From Berkiella sp964496435 (GTDB lineage: Bacteria; Pseudomonadota; Gammaproteobacteria; Berkiellales; Berkiellaceae), in contig CAZBZP010000004.1 of the NCBI GenBank assembly GCA_964496435.1, positions 124,001 to 188,000 on the forward strand: a stretch of DNA of 64,000 nucleotides, in the 5' to 3' direction. Shown here in pieces: positions 41,748-51,104 of this stretch. The number at the start of each line of letters is the position of its first letter. The first letter of the stretch is position 1. The translations under genes were made by a program, and so were the position numbers. The notes under the pieces were generated by a model. The model searched no databases. It saw nothing but the letters and a program-made list of their open reading frames with translations, and was not told the origin of the DNA.

Positions 41748-42083
41748 TCACAACTCATCGATTTCTTTTTTATCATTGATGGTTGCGACAGTGGTATAAA
41801 TCCAATGGCTACGTGATTTTAAGGGCATGCGGTTACTCAAACTTGCCTCATCAATGAATTTAAGGATCTTTCTTATTTCGTCATAATTTTCAGTAATGTA
41901 AAGATAGGCGCTTTGAACCACATAAGCCTGTTTGCAAGATTCATCCTGCGCTCTATCAGGATGAAAACGATGTAAAAGTTTGTTTCGTGCTCGACGAAGA
42001 TCATCCTTAGAAGCCCATAAGGGCGCTCCTAAAATTGAATAATGATGTGTGATATCAGCTAAAGTTAATGCTTCATTTTCCAT
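41748..42083 (-). CDS. J-domain protein
   Basis: The product is 111 residues. A J-domain runs from YSILGAPLWASKDDLRRAR through RNKLLHRFHPDRAQDE with an intact HPD tripeptide, then AYVVQSAYLYIT as helix IV. The C-terminal 40 residues have no known domain. J-domains stimulate Hsp70 (DnaK) ATPase. The start codon overlaps the stop of the upstream unknown gene (TAATG), so the two are translationally coupled and may act together. This may be a specialised co-chaperone for the partner protein. Confidence 0.85.
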   Translation of the reverse strand: MENEALTLADITHHYSILGAPLWASKDDLRRARNKLLHRFHPDRAQDESCKQAYVVQSAYLYITENYDEIRKILKFIDEASLSNRMPLKSRSHWIYTTVATINDKKEIDEL

Positions 42084-43783
42084 TAGTGTCTAACTTCAAT
42101 ATACTTATTTAAATCACCTGGTAAGTTTTTTAGCCCCTTCAAGGTTGCTATATGATATTGCTGCGCTTGATTATCGCAAGCGTGATGCTCAACCCAAATT
42201 TCTGTATCCCCTTTTTGATTAATGCGTGCGTGAACGACAGAAGATCCACCACGAGATTCCCCTAGCGCATCAATTAAATCGGTCAAATTAATCTTATCAT
42301 TGGCTTGCCAATCGAAATTTTCAATAACATTAGCTCTCTCAAGCGATCTCAGATTTATATTGTAAACAGCCCCCTTGCTCTTAGGGGGCTGCGATTGTGT
42401 ATTTACCACTGAGAGCTCTTTTTCTTTTCTTAGAACATGCAGCTTTTCACTGACGGTTCGATTCAACCTTTCTCCAGATTGCGTTTCTAATGTTGCATCT
42501 GCTGTAATGACGAGCTCATCAACATTGAAAGCTCTTCCTTTTGTTTCTACAAAAAAGGTCGTTTCATTAATGGGTGTCGATAACAATCTATCCAGCTCCT
42601 CAATCAAAGGGCTGATATTTTGCTCATTCTCTAAAAGCAACTGATATAGTTTTTCAAACACAACGCCATCATGTTCATCTAATTCATTCAAATTGATCTT
42701 TTCTAGATTAATTTTAATTTCCTCAGTGGTCGCAAAATAGGGCGCTAAAGCATAAATGGGCACCGAATGATCTAAAACACCATCAATCAATTTTTTATAG
42801 AGAATATTTTTTGCTTCTGGATTTTGATTGAAATTATTAAAAACACTTTGCTTTTGTTTTTTGTTGCGAGAATCGATTAAGTTTTTTTGAAACAAATAAA
42901 TAGATACCACACTTGAAATCAAATATTTCAAGGTTTCATTACTTAAACCATAGTACTGTTTTATCTGTAAAGTCTTGGCACCTTGCCTTGGCACTAATTG
43001 GTTATCATGATAGAACTCAACATCAACAGGATAAGGTATCTCATAAGAAATACAACAGCGTGTCAGCGCCATACTGCGTTCTGGTTGCGTTAATTTATAA
43101 TGTAAGTGCAATTTGTTTCTGTATCGTTGTTCTTGCCATAATGCTAGCAGGGCCGGTGTAAATTTTTGCGCTGGCCTTTGAAAATGTATAGTTTCACAAC
43201 TTATTATTTCATTTTCATTCACAACTTTAATTTGAATATCGAATGAAGAAGCATGCTTTGGTAAAACAAATTCAATGTCGTTGCTTAATACCTTATTGGT
43301 TGCAACAAGGTGCTGATTGTTGATAAGTTGCTCATGGTTATAGCAATAAGTCAGTGAATTCAAAGCAGTAAAGAGCGCTTTGTTATCATTATTATTTTCT
43401 GCAATCAAATTATAATCTATCGTGCCAAGAGGCCCGTTTAATAAGGGATACTCATTGCCTGCAATATCGCAAGCTAATAACCGTGGCAAAATATGCATAT
43501 CATGATTTTGAGCAACAGCGCCTCTTAGAGAAATGGGCACGGCAAACTGTGGCTCTAAGCAATAATCCATTGTTGGATCAGTAAAACCCAAAGTAGGCAC
43601 GCTGATGTGAAGTTCGGATAAAGGAAATTGTGCTAACAGGGCAAGTGCATTTTCGATGTTGATAGAAAAACTCGTGTAAACCCCACGCGAACTGAGCGCT
43701 TTTAATTGCTCATATTCAGCTAAGGCGGGAAGTTTGGCGAAATAGCTTGCATGTAAGCCAATATTGACGAATGTAGAGTTCAT
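42083..43783 (-). CDS. Unrecognised 566-residue protein coupled to a J-domain gene
   Basis: I do not recognise this family. No signal peptide or membrane segment is visible. The N-terminal half looks beta-rich and globular (NIGLHASYFAKLPALAEYEQ, LHISVPTLGFTDPTMDYCLE). The middle is helical and charged (KNLIDSRNKKQKQSVFNNFN), and the C-terminal third contains a Lys/Glu-rich linker before more strands (VVHARINQKGDTEIWVEHHA). The opening, in which residues face paired repeats such as SELHISVPT and FVLPKHASSF, hints at a chaperone-like or effector fold but I cannot assign one. It is followed at once by the J-domain gene. Confidence 0.7.
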   Translation of the reverse strand: MNSTFVNIGLHASYFAKLPALAEYEQLKALSSRGVYTSFSINIENALALLAQFPLSELHISVPTLGFTDPTMDYCLEPQFAVPISLRGAVAQNHDMHILPRLLACDIAGNEYPLLNGPLGTIDYNLIAENNNDNKALFTALNSLTYCYNHEQLINNQHLVATNKVLSNDIEFVLPKHASSFDIQIKVVNENEIISCETIHFQRPAQKFTPALLALWQEQRYRNKLHLHYKLTQPERSMALTRCCISYEIPYPVDVEFYHDNQLVPRQGAKTLQIKQYYGLSNETLKYLISSVVSIYLFQKNLIDSRNKKQKQSVFNNFNQNPEAKNILYKKLIDGVLDHSVPIYALAPYFATTEEIKINLEKINLNELDEHDGVVFEKLYQLLLENEQNISPLIEELDRLLSTPINETTFFVETKGRAFNVDELVITADATLETQSGERLNRTVSEKLHVLRKEKELSVVNTQSQPPKSKGAVYNINLRSLERANVIENFDWQANDKINLTDLIDALGESRGGSSVVHARINQKGDTEIWVEHHACDNQAQQYHIATLKGLKNLPGDLNKYIEVRH

Positions 43784-43822
43784 AGTCCGATTGCTAATTA
43801 AATGTGCCCATACATAAGGTAA

Positions 43823-44548
43823 TTAGCACAATTTAGTGCGACAGACAGACCAAATTTCTACAGTGCTCACCCCATGATGTTTTAATGCGCGACTAAAAGC
43901 GCTAATTGTTGCCATCGTTGTAACAACATCATCAATGACCAATACGTGTTTAGCGCTAAAATCCTTGCTGATAGCAAATGCATGCTGGCTGAGGTTATGT
44001 GCTCGTTGGTTGGCTGTTAATGCTGCCTGTGAAGGTGTATCAATAACTTTAGTGCAGCTACGCCTATCAAAAGGGAGCTGTGTGCGTTTTGCGATTTCTT
44101 GGGCAATTTCAAAACTTTGATTAAAACCCCGTTCTTGTTGACGATGCGGATGCAAAGGCATGCCAAGTAAACAATCCACCCTTTGTGGCACTTCTAAATG
44201 TGTAGCCAATAAGGTTCCCAACATTTTGCCAAAGGGCAAATGTGCCCCATATTTAAGCTTTGCAATAAAGCGATCCAGAGGCCATGCATAATCAAAAAGC
44301 GAAGAAAGTCTTTCAAATGGCGGCGGCTGATGCATGCATTGGGGACAAACAGTAAAAGGGGGAGCAACACTGATACCGCAGCGTGTGCAGGGATTTTTAA
44401 GCCAAGGCAATTGCCGTTCGCAAGCAAAACATAGCGCTATATCACGCTCGCTGGGTTGCAAACATAACACACAGTGACAAGAAAGGGGTAGGCAATACCT
44501 AGGTAGGTGTTGTACAATTTTTAACCACTTGTTCACTAATCGATTCAT
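43823..44548 (-). CDS. comF: ComF-family phosphoribosyltransferase-like protein
   Basis: The product is 241 residues. An N-terminal zinc ribbon has CxxC pairs (CHCVLCLQ, CFACERQLPWLKNPCTRCG, CPQC). The PRTase-like domain contains PLHPHRQQERGFNQ and the PRPP loop HVLVIDDVVTTMATI. ComF proteins are needed for DNA uptake in naturally competent bacteria and interact with the uptake helicase in Gram-positives. It is divergent from bioB, as in many gammaproteobacteria (gntX/comF-bio order). Confidence 0.92.
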   Translation of the reverse strand: MNRLVNKWLKIVQHLPRYCLPLSCHCVLCLQPSERDIALCFACERQLPWLKNPCTRCGISVAPPFTVCPQCMHQPPPFERLSSLFDYAWPLDRFIAKLKYGAHLPFGKMLGTLLATHLEVPQRVDCLLGMPLHPHRQQERGFNQSFEIAQEIAKRTQLPFDRRSCTKVIDTPSQAALTANQRAHNLSQHAFAISKDFSAKHVLVIDDVVTTMATISAFSRALKHHGVSTVEIWSVCRTKLC

Positions 44549-44615
44549 TGAAGTTGCTTATATGGCTTTAGCACCTATGATAGGCGAATTTATTGTATCA
44601 AAAGGAAAGACAATA

Positions 44616-45620
44616 ATGTCAGCTGTTGTTATTCGCCATGATTGGACTTTTGATGAAGCGCTCGCGCTTTATGAACAACCCTTTTTGGAGCTCATTTGGC
44701 AAGCACAATCAATTCACCGCGCCGTTTTCCCACCTAATACCATACAGATCAGCACATTACAGAATATTAAAGTTGGCGGCTGTCCTGAGGATTGCTCTTG
44801 GTGTGGACAAAGCACATATCATGGCGTTAAGAGTGAACCCATTCTTGAACTTGATGAAGTGATTAAGGGCGCCAATGAAGCCAAAGCGCGTGGTGCATCT
44901 CGTTATTGTTTAGCAGCCTCTTGGCGAACCCCCACACAACGCAATATGGCCAAAGTCATCGAAATGGTAAAGGCCATTAAAGCCATTGGCTTAGAAGCAT
45001 GTATTACTGTTGGACAATTAGACAAATCACAAGCACAAGCATTGAAAGAAGCTGGTTTAGATTTTTATAACCATAATATTGAATCTTCACCTGAACATTT
45101 TGCAAAGATCACCACAACAAGAACCTTCGATACGCGCATTAATACATTAAAAAATGTCCGCGAAGCGGGCTTAAATGTTTGCAGCGGTGGGATCTTAGGC
45201 ATGGGTGAAAGCATTAAAGATCGTATTGATATGTTACTGGTGCTGGCTAATTTAAGCGAACACCCACAAAGCGTTCCGCTCAATCAACTTGTGCGCATAG
45301 AAGGCACACCATTAGAAAATGAAGCACCCGTTGATGAATTTGAATTTATACGCTGCGTTGCATTGGCAAGAATCTTGATGCCAAAAGCTTATGTGCGCCT
45401 CTCTGGCGGCAGAGTGCAAATGTCTCATCTGATGCAAACACTATGCTTTATTGCTGGCGCAAACTCGATTCACTTTGGTGGAAAAAAATTGCTCGTAACG
45501 CCCAATGTCACCGTGGATAGCGACCAAGCACTTTTCAATATGCTCGGTTTAAAATTTACGGAAGCACCGCCTGCTAGCTGTGGGCCTAGAACGATCCCTT
45601 TACAGGTTATAACAGAATGA
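44616..45620 (+). CDS. bioB: Biotin synthase BioB
   Basis: The product is 334 residues from ATG 44616 (AAGGA upstream); the frame is open to 44529 but the added residues overlap the comF leader. The radical-SAM cluster motif is CPEDCSWC (C56, C60, C63). Later segments match BioB: YCLAASWRTPTQRNM, YNHNIESSPEHF, CSGGILGMGES and the RLSGGRVQM loop supplying the 2Fe-2S arginine ligand. It inserts sulfur into dethiobiotin. ATGA overlap with bioC. I see no clear BirA operator upstream. Confidence 0.97.
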   Translation: MSAVVIRHDWTFDEALALYEQPFLELIWQAQSIHRAVFPPNTIQISTLQNIKVGGCPEDCSWCGQSTYHGVKSEPILELDEVIKGANEAKARGASRYCLAASWRTPTQRNMAKVIEMVKAIKAIGLEACITVGQLDKSQAQALKEAGLDFYNHNIESSPEHFAKITTTRTFDTRINTLKNVREAGLNVCSGGILGMGESIKDRIDMLLVLANLSEHPQSVPLNQLVRIEGTPLENEAPVDEFEFIRCVALARILMPKAYVRLSGGRVQMSHLMQTLCFIAGANSIHFGGKKLLVTPNVTVDSDQALFNMLGLKFTEAPPASCGPRTIPLQVITE

Positions 45621-46510
45621 GTAATTCAAACTCTCCAGATAAGAAAGATATTGCACGCTCTTTTAGTTTGGCAGCAACAACCTATGATGCTGCCGCTTTT
45701 GTGCAAAAAGAAATTGGCCATCGTTTGCTGGAGCGTTTAGATTTACTGAAATCACCACCTGGCACGATTTTAGATGTGGGCGCTGGCACAGGTTATCTAA
45801 CACGTGTTTTACAACAAAAACTTCCAAAGAGTCATATTGTGGGTCTTGATTTAGCCCAAGGCATGAGTGCTTTTGCCAAGAAAAACCAACCCTGGCATTT
45901 GTGGAAAAATAAACCCTTTTATATTTGTGGTGATACTGAATTTTTACCTTTTGCCAATCACAGCTTTGATTTGATTTTTTCCAATTTCACACTGCAGTGG
46001 TGTCATAATCTCAATCAAGTTTTTAGTGAATTTAAACGCGTGTTAAAGCCCAATGGCATGTTGTTTTTTAGCACCCTTGGTCCTCAAACATTGATTGAAT
46101 TACGCTCAAGTTTTGAACAAGCATCTCCCCATACTCATATCAATGAATTTACCGACATGCATGATATTGGGGACAGCTTATTAAATGCACGGTTTTCTGA
46201 TCCTGTTATCGACATGGAAATGATTACGGCAACTTATCCGCACGTGAAGCAGATATTAAGCGATCTAAAAGCAACCGGTGCACGCAACGTCAATCAACAG
46301 CGTTCCAAAGGTTTTAGCGGCAAACAAACATTTAAGCGCATGTGTGAAGCTTATGATACTTTTAAACGTCCTGATGGCACTTATCCTGTTTCTTATGAAG
46401 TAATTTATGGCCATGCCTGGCTTAAAGAGAGCCAAGTGTTTAAACAAGATGAAGATGGTTTGGTCAGGATCCCTGGCAATAAAATTCCAATGTTAAAAGC
46501 TTTTTCTTAA
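45617..46510 (+). CDS. bioC: Malonyl-ACP O-methyltransferase BioC
   Basis: The product is 297 residues. BioC features are the opening IARSFSLAATTYDAAAFVQ, SAM motif ILDVGAGTGYLTRVL, LPFANHSFDLIFSNFTLQWC and LKPNGMLFFSTLGPQTLIEL. The C-terminal KATGARNVN and YPVSYEVIYGHAW are typical. It methylates malonyl-ACP to disguise it for fatty-acid elongation into the pimeloyl chain. It is coupled to bioB by a four-base overlap. bioF, bioH and bioD are not in the window. Confidence 0.94.
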   Translation: MSNSNSPDKKDIARSFSLAATTYDAAAFVQKEIGHRLLERLDLLKSPPGTILDVGAGTGYLTRVLQQKLPKSHIVGLDLAQGMSAFAKKNQPWHLWKNKPFYICGDTEFLPFANHSFDLIFSNFTLQWCHNLNQVFSEFKRVLKPNGMLFFSTLGPQTLIELRSSFEQASPHTHINEFTDMHDIGDSLLNARFSDPVIDMEMITATYPHVKQILSDLKATGARNVNQQRSKGFSGKQTFKRMCEAYDTFKRPDGTYPVSYEVIYGHAWLKESQVFKQDEDGLVRIPGNKIPMLKAFS

Positions 46511-46532
46511 AACGGATTGATTTTCTATAACT

Positions 46533-48143
46533 TCAGGCATCATATAAGACATCAACCAATGGCTTTAAATAGTGTTGATATTTCTTCCATCTTTCGATTT
46601 CATATGGATAATAATGTGGGAAAGGGTAATCCTTGCTCAAGGTTAAGGATAAGCCTGCAAAGAGTTTTTCCAAGGTTTGCTTAGGCTCTTCTATTAGGTC
46701 TTCATATTTTATCTCTATTCTGTTTTCTATCCCGATACTTTGCCAATAGCTCATCAATTTTGCATAGTGCTGATAGTAATGTCCTAAGGAGACTAAATGA
46801 TGCGCGTAGGCGTTTTGCTTACCATGAAAGCGAAAATAATTTGCCAAACATAAATCCATAGGGTGACGGGTGCAATGTATAATGGTTGAATCAGGGAAAA
46901 GAATATTAATCAGCCCTAAGTAGAGATAGTTATCAGGCATGACATCGATAATCAAAGGTGCAGGCTTTAAGGCAATGCTTTTTAAATTATCACCGTAATC
47001 ACTTGCACATTTAATTAAATCTTCATTACTTTGAGAGGCAAGCCCCATTTTGTTTGTTTGCAATTTAAAGGCGATATCACTTAAATATTCTTGATATGGC
47101 GCCAAAGCAATATCAGGGTGATTTGCTAAAGCCTTAGCAATCAGGTGTTTGCCACTACCCGCCATGCCGACAATAAAAAGTGGTTTACATTCTGCGAATG
47201 GCAAAATTCTTTTCTTTTGAATCAATTCTGTTGTAAAAACTGATTTGATATCTTGAATTTTATCCTGCATATATTTTTCATCGAAAGCGTTCTGCGCTCC
47301 ACTTAGGTTATTTGCTTGTTCATAATGGTAAAAGGCTCTTTCATGATATTCGCTGACATCATATATTCTTCCCAAGGCATAATGGCACAACGTTTTATCT
47401 TGTATAGTCACATCTTGGTTATGCAAAATTTCTTGGATGGCTTTGGTTTCAGGGAATGATGATTCATCTTTAAAGGTGTGATGTTGGCTAAGATAATAAA
47501 GCGCTTTAACGTGATGAGGATTAATAGCCAAGGCTTTATGAAAGTATTTTTTTGCACTTTTATACTGAGCATTCTGGTGTAATGCCTCCCCCAGTTGCAT
47601 TAAAATTTCAAGCGAATTAGGGGCAACCAAAAGCCCCTTTTCATAAAGGGCTATCGCTTCTTTAGGCTTTCCTACTATTTCCAACACTTTGCCTAAATTC
47701 AGATAGATTTGCAGTTCTTCTTGATGATTAATAAGTAACTTTTCATAGATAACCTGCGCCTCACGATATCGCCACTTATTTTCAAATGCTTGGCTTAAAT
47801 TCATTTGTGCAAAGAAGTAGGAATGATCTAAATTGCTGACCTTCTGATATTCTTCAATAGCCTTATCATATTGTTCTTGTAGTAAATACAAAGATGCAAG
47901 ATAAAAATGTGCTTCACTTAGGGATTTATCTTCTTTTATCGCTTGCTGCAGATATTGAAGTGCATTTTCTTGTTCATGTTGCTTTAGTGCTGCAATGCCT
48001 AATAACAATAAAACTTTAGCATCTGCAGGTCTTTGCTCATGTAATTCCTGAAGCAGCGCTGCTGCTTTGCTCACTTTTTGAGTTTGAAGCAGCTGATGCA
48101 CTTCTTTAATTTTTTGTTGTAAGGCTTTATTTTGTTTTTCCAT
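46533..48143 (-). CDS. TPR-repeat sulfotransferase-like protein
   Basis: The product is 536 residues. The N-terminal 270 residues are a run of tetratricopeptide repeats (for example SEAHFYLASLYLLQEQYDKA and LQIYLNLGKVLEIVGKPKEA). The C-terminal half is a sulfotransferase domain: PLFIVGMAGSGKHLIAKALA is the 5'-phosphosulfate loop. IIHCTRHPMDLCLANYF is the 3'-phosphate loop, with Arg and Ser/Asn contacts, and ENRIEIKYEDLIEEPKQTLE is typical of the family. The same architecture is common in environmental proteobacteria and in the Legionellales. The acceptor is unknown; the domain may be cytosolic. It ends convergently with bioC. Confidence 0.88.
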   Translation of the reverse strand: MEKQNKALQQKIKEVHQLLQTQKVSKAAALLQELHEQRPADAKVLLLLGIAALKQHEQENALQYLQQAIKEDKSLSEAHFYLASLYLLQEQYDKAIEEYQKVSNLDHSYFFAQMNLSQAFENKWRYREAQVIYEKLLINHQEELQIYLNLGKVLEIVGKPKEAIALYEKGLLVAPNSLEILMQLGEALHQNAQYKSAKKYFHKALAINPHHVKALYYLSQHHTFKDESSFPETKAIQEILHNQDVTIQDKTLCHYALGRIYDVSEYHERAFYHYEQANNLSGAQNAFDEKYMQDKIQDIKSVFTTELIQKKRILPFAECKPLFIVGMAGSGKHLIAKALANHPDIALAPYQEYLSDIAFKLQTNKMGLASQSNEDLIKCASDYGDNLKSIALKPAPLIIDVMPDNYLYLGLINILFPDSTIIHCTRHPMDLCLANYFRFHGKQNAYAHHLVSLGHYYQHYAKLMSYWQSIGIENRIEIKYEDLIEEPKQTLEKLFAGLSLTLSKDYPFPHYYPYEIERWKKYQHYLKPLVDVLYDA

Positions 48144-48224
48144 GCGTTGCTGATTATTTGTTCAGTCAGACAAAATGAAATAATGTTCTTTTATTAACGA
48201 TAGGTACAAATTGAAGTTCGCGCA

Positions 48225-48254
48225 TAAAAAAACCCCGCAGTAGCGGGGTTTTTT
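48225..48254. terminator. Strong bidirectional intrinsic terminator
   Basis: AACCCCGC (48231-48238) and GCGGGGTT (48243-48250) form an eight-base stem with an AGTA loop. It is flanked by an A-run on one side and a T-run on the other. On the minus strand it ends rmf transcription about 20 bp past the stop. Confidence 0.85.
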
Positions 48255-48271
48255 ATTAATTGGTTCTGTCG

Positions 48272-48475
48272 TTATCCGCCGGCAATTGCCCATACTTCTG
48301 AAGGCATTCGGTATCCAGCGACATAATTTGCATGTCCCTGTCGCCAGCCTCCCATCCATTGCCCCCTTTTCTCTGTTTCATGATAGGGGCAACGTTCCTT
48401 CGCATGTCCTTTTATCCCTTGGTTATATCCTAATTTGTAAGCTCTTTCAGTCCTATCGCGTTTAGCTCTTTTCAT
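48272..48475 (-). CDS. rmf: Ribosome modulation factor RMF
   Basis: The product is 67 residues. It closely follows E. coli RMF in MKRAKRDRTERAYKLGYNQG, the central CPYHETEKRGQWMGGWRQG (the QW-GGWR motif), and overall basic character. It carries about 12 extra C-terminal residues (YRMPSEVWAIAGG). RMF dimerises 70S ribosomes into inactive 100S particles in stationary phase, which suits a bacterium with a dormant or extracellular phase. GAGG precedes the ATG by five bases. Confidence 0.95.
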   Translation of the reverse strand: MKRAKRDRTERAYKLGYNQGIKGHAKERCPYHETEKRGQWMGGWRQGHANYVAGYRMPSEVWAIAGG

Positions 48476-48953
48476 GGGTACCTCGCGAAATTAACTTCTG
48501 ACTATATTGCAAACATGTATCATCGTAGGTAAGCATGTTTGTTGATTGGAATTCTTTAGGAATACCTTAATCGAAATTTCATTATACAAAAAACATGTAT
48601 AAAAAGATAGTTTTCCAACTTTTTACTGTCTTTTAAATGATTAATTATTAATCAATTCCAAACTATCCCAAATATTGACTATAGAATATCCAACCAAACT
48701 TAATAGTGTACTTACGATGAACGCCATCATAAATTGACCCTTCTTTGAGGGCTGATATAACCATGACAAATCTTACCGAAGTTAATCAACACATATGTTT
48801 ACTGATATTTTCAGGAACTTTACAAGATGCTTTACATAGATATCCAAGGGGCAGGGTTGGTTATTCTTTTTCTCATCGCTTTGTAGTGCGCTCCTCGAAA
48901 AAGAATAACCAACTGCTCGCAAATGCTTTGTTTTTGTATGCTATTTGAAAAAA
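48476..48953. other. Intergenic region with a 17-bp inverted repeat
   Basis: The region upstream of rmf is AT-rich and should hold its promoter. Two copies of AAACATGTAT-like sequence occur near 48510 and 48590. A 67-codon plus frame (48745-48948) exists but lacks a ribosome-binding site and spans the inverted repeat, so I do not call it. No gene is supported. Confidence 0.4.
48856..48913. repeat. Perfect 17-bp inverted repeat
   Basis: GTTGGTTATTCTTTTTC (48856-48872) has an exact inverted copy at 48897-48913, around a 24-base loop. It lies 40 bp past the prlC stop. It could form a terminator-like hairpin in prlC mRNA or be the ends of a tiny element. Confidence 0.6.
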
Positions 48954-51005
48954 TTAGGATTGTTTTTCATTCAACCCACGATGCGCCAACAAAGGCCCAA
49001 TATCAGGATCTCTGCCACGAAAATCTCTGAATAAAACATCTGGTTCTTCAGAGCCACCTTTTTCTAATAGTTTATGCAAGAATGCCGCACCTGTTTGGGC
49101 ATTAAAAATACCATCTTCTTCAAATTTTGAAAAAGCATCTTGCGATAATACTTCTGCCCAAAGATAGCTATAGTAACCAGCTGCATAACCGCCAGAAAAA
49201 ATATGTGCAAAGCTATGCTGGAAACGATTGTATGGTGCAATTGGTGTAACACTATATTGCGCACGCACTTCGTCTAAAATTTGTTGAATCTGTGCGCCCT
49301 TTTCTTCGGTGTATTCCAAATGGAGTCGAAAATCAAACAAACTAAATTCCAGCTGCCTCAGCAACATCATGCCTGATTGGAAGTTCTTGGCGCGTTGCAT
49401 TTTTTCCAAGAGATCATCCGGCAAGGGTTCATTTGTTTGATAATGCCCTGAAATAAAGGCAAGGGCCTCTTTTTCCCAACACCAATTTTCCATGAATTGA
49501 CTTGGTAATTCGACAGCATCCCAGGCAACGCCATTGATCCCTGACACACTCGCGCACTCCATTTTCGTCAACATATGGTGCAAACCATGACCAAACTCAT
49601 GGAATAAGGTTAAAACTTCATCATGTGTCAAAAGAGAGGGCATATCGCCAACTGGGGCCCTGAAATTACAGGTAAGATATGCAACCGGCGTTTGATATTG
49701 ATTATTACCTAATTTGCGGCGCACACGCGCCTCATCCATCCACGCGCCACCGCGTTTTTGGTTTCTGGCAAAGAGATCTAAATAGAACTGTCCACGTAAT
49801 TCTTTATTACTGTCTACAATCTCATAGAAATGAACATCATCATGCCAGGTTTCAATGCCCTTTTTCTCTTTGATTTCTATGCCATATAATCGCTTAACGA
49901 CTTCAAACATGCCTTGAATAACTTTTGGTACAGGGAAATAAGGACGCAATGTTTCTTGTGAAATAGCAAAACGCTTTTGTCTGAGCTTTTCACTATAGTA
50001 AGCAATATCCCATGGCTCCAATTTTTCAACATCATATTCTCCTTTTGCAAAGGAACTTAATTCTGCAAATTCTTTTTGAGCAAAAGGTTTAGCGCGTTTG
50101 GCCAAATCATGCAAAAAGCTAAGTACTTGCTCTGTTGTTTTGGCCATTTTTTTAGCCAAAGAGCGCTCAGCATAATTATGAAAACCCAATAGTTTTGCCA
50201 TTTCATGCCGGGTTGCTACAATTTTTTGCATTAATTGCGAGTTATCAAATTTGCCACCATCAGGTCCGATATCTGAAGCTTTGGTAAAATAGGCCTCATG
50301 AATTTGACGTCGAAGCTGGCGGTTATCAGCAAAAGTAATGATAGATTGATAACAAGGAAAATCTAAGGTTAATCGCCATCCGCTAATGCCCGCCTTTTCA
50401 GCAACTTGTTTGGCCAATTTAATAGCTTGCTCTGGCAAACCAGCTAACAGTTGACTGTCGGTGACATCCAAATGCCAATGATCCGTCGCATCCATCACAT
50501 GGTCTTGGAATTGGCTTTCTAATTGTGCTAAGGATTGACTTAACTTAGCAAATTCCTCTCTTTTTTCTGGTGCTAAGGCAACGCCCTGTAATTTAAAATC
50601 ACGAATAGCGTTGGTAATTACCTTTTGTTGTTCTTTGGTTAATTTCGTAAATTCAGCACTTTCAAGTAATTTACTATAGGCTGCAAATAGGTGCTGATTT
50701 TGTCCTATTTTTGTTCCATATTCTGAAAGCTTGGGCAAGCAGTTATTATAGGCATTACGTAATTCTGCAGTGTTAAGGACACCGTTTAAATGTCCAACAG
50801 GTGACCATGCTTTGCTTAAGTTATCTTCTAACTCTTCAATGGGCTCAATTAAGTTATCCCATGTTGGGTTCGATATGCTGGCAACCAGTTCATCAATTGT
50901 TTTTAGGTTAACACTAATTAGTTCAAGGATGGCTGGCTCAACATGCTGCGCGGCAATGGCGTGAAATGGTGGCAAAGGGCGTTTTTCTAATAAGGGATTA
51001 GTCAT
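48954..51005 (-). CDS. prlC: Oligopeptidase A (M3 metallopeptidase)
   Basis: The product is 683 residues, the usual length. The start NPLLEKRPLPPFHAI and the zinc motif FHEFGHGLHH (His469 begins HEFGH) identify an M3A peptidase. Substrate-binding VAYLTCNFRAPVGDMPSLLT precedes the motif, and the C-terminal YSYLWAEVLSQDAFSKF and GSEEPDVLFRDFRGRDPDIG are characteristic of OpdA/PrlC. It degrades short peptides, including cleaved signal peptides, in the cytoplasm. It is divergent from gor. Confidence 0.96.
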   Translation of the reverse strand: MTNPLLEKRPLPPFHAIAAQHVEPAILELISVNLKTIDELVASISNPTWDNLIEPIEELEDNLSKAWSPVGHLNGVLNTAELRNAYNNCLPKLSEYGTKIGQNQHLFAAYSKLLESAEFTKLTKEQQKVITNAIRDFKLQGVALAPEKREEFAKLSQSLAQLESQFQDHVMDATDHWHLDVTDSQLLAGLPEQAIKLAKQVAEKAGISGWRLTLDFPCYQSIITFADNRQLRRQIHEAYFTKASDIGPDGGKFDNSQLMQKIVATRHEMAKLLGFHNYAERSLAKKMAKTTEQVLSFLHDLAKRAKPFAQKEFAELSSFAKGEYDVEKLEPWDIAYYSEKLRQKRFAISQETLRPYFPVPKVIQGMFEVVKRLYGIEIKEKKGIETWHDDVHFYEIVDSNKELRGQFYLDLFARNQKRGGAWMDEARVRRKLGNNQYQTPVAYLTCNFRAPVGDMPSLLTHDEVLTLFHEFGHGLHHMLTKMECASVSGINGVAWDAVELPSQFMENWCWEKEALAFISGHYQTNEPLPDDLLEKMQRAKNFQSGMMLLRQLEFSLFDFRLHLEYTEEKGAQIQQILDEVRAQYSVTPIAPYNRFQHSFAHIFSGGYAAGYYSYLWAEVLSQDAFSKFEEDGIFNAQTGAAFLHKLLEKGGSEEPDVLFRDFRGRDPDIGPLLAHRGLNEKQS

Positions 51006-51104
51006 TAGTAATGCTTACCTTTAATATCATTGTTCACAGTTTTCTCAATCAAGTAGGATAATGTAAGCTGAACCTAAACAAAAGATGTATACGTAAGTCA
51101 GAGA

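Noticed and set aside
44500..44615. BirA operator upstream of bioB
   Set aside because: TTGTACAA occurs, but the expected TTGTAAACC-N-GGTTTACAA pattern is not present.
48745..48948. 67-codon plus-strand open frame before prlC
   Set aside because: It has no ribosome-binding site, spans the 17-bp inverted repeat and gives an unrecognisable product.
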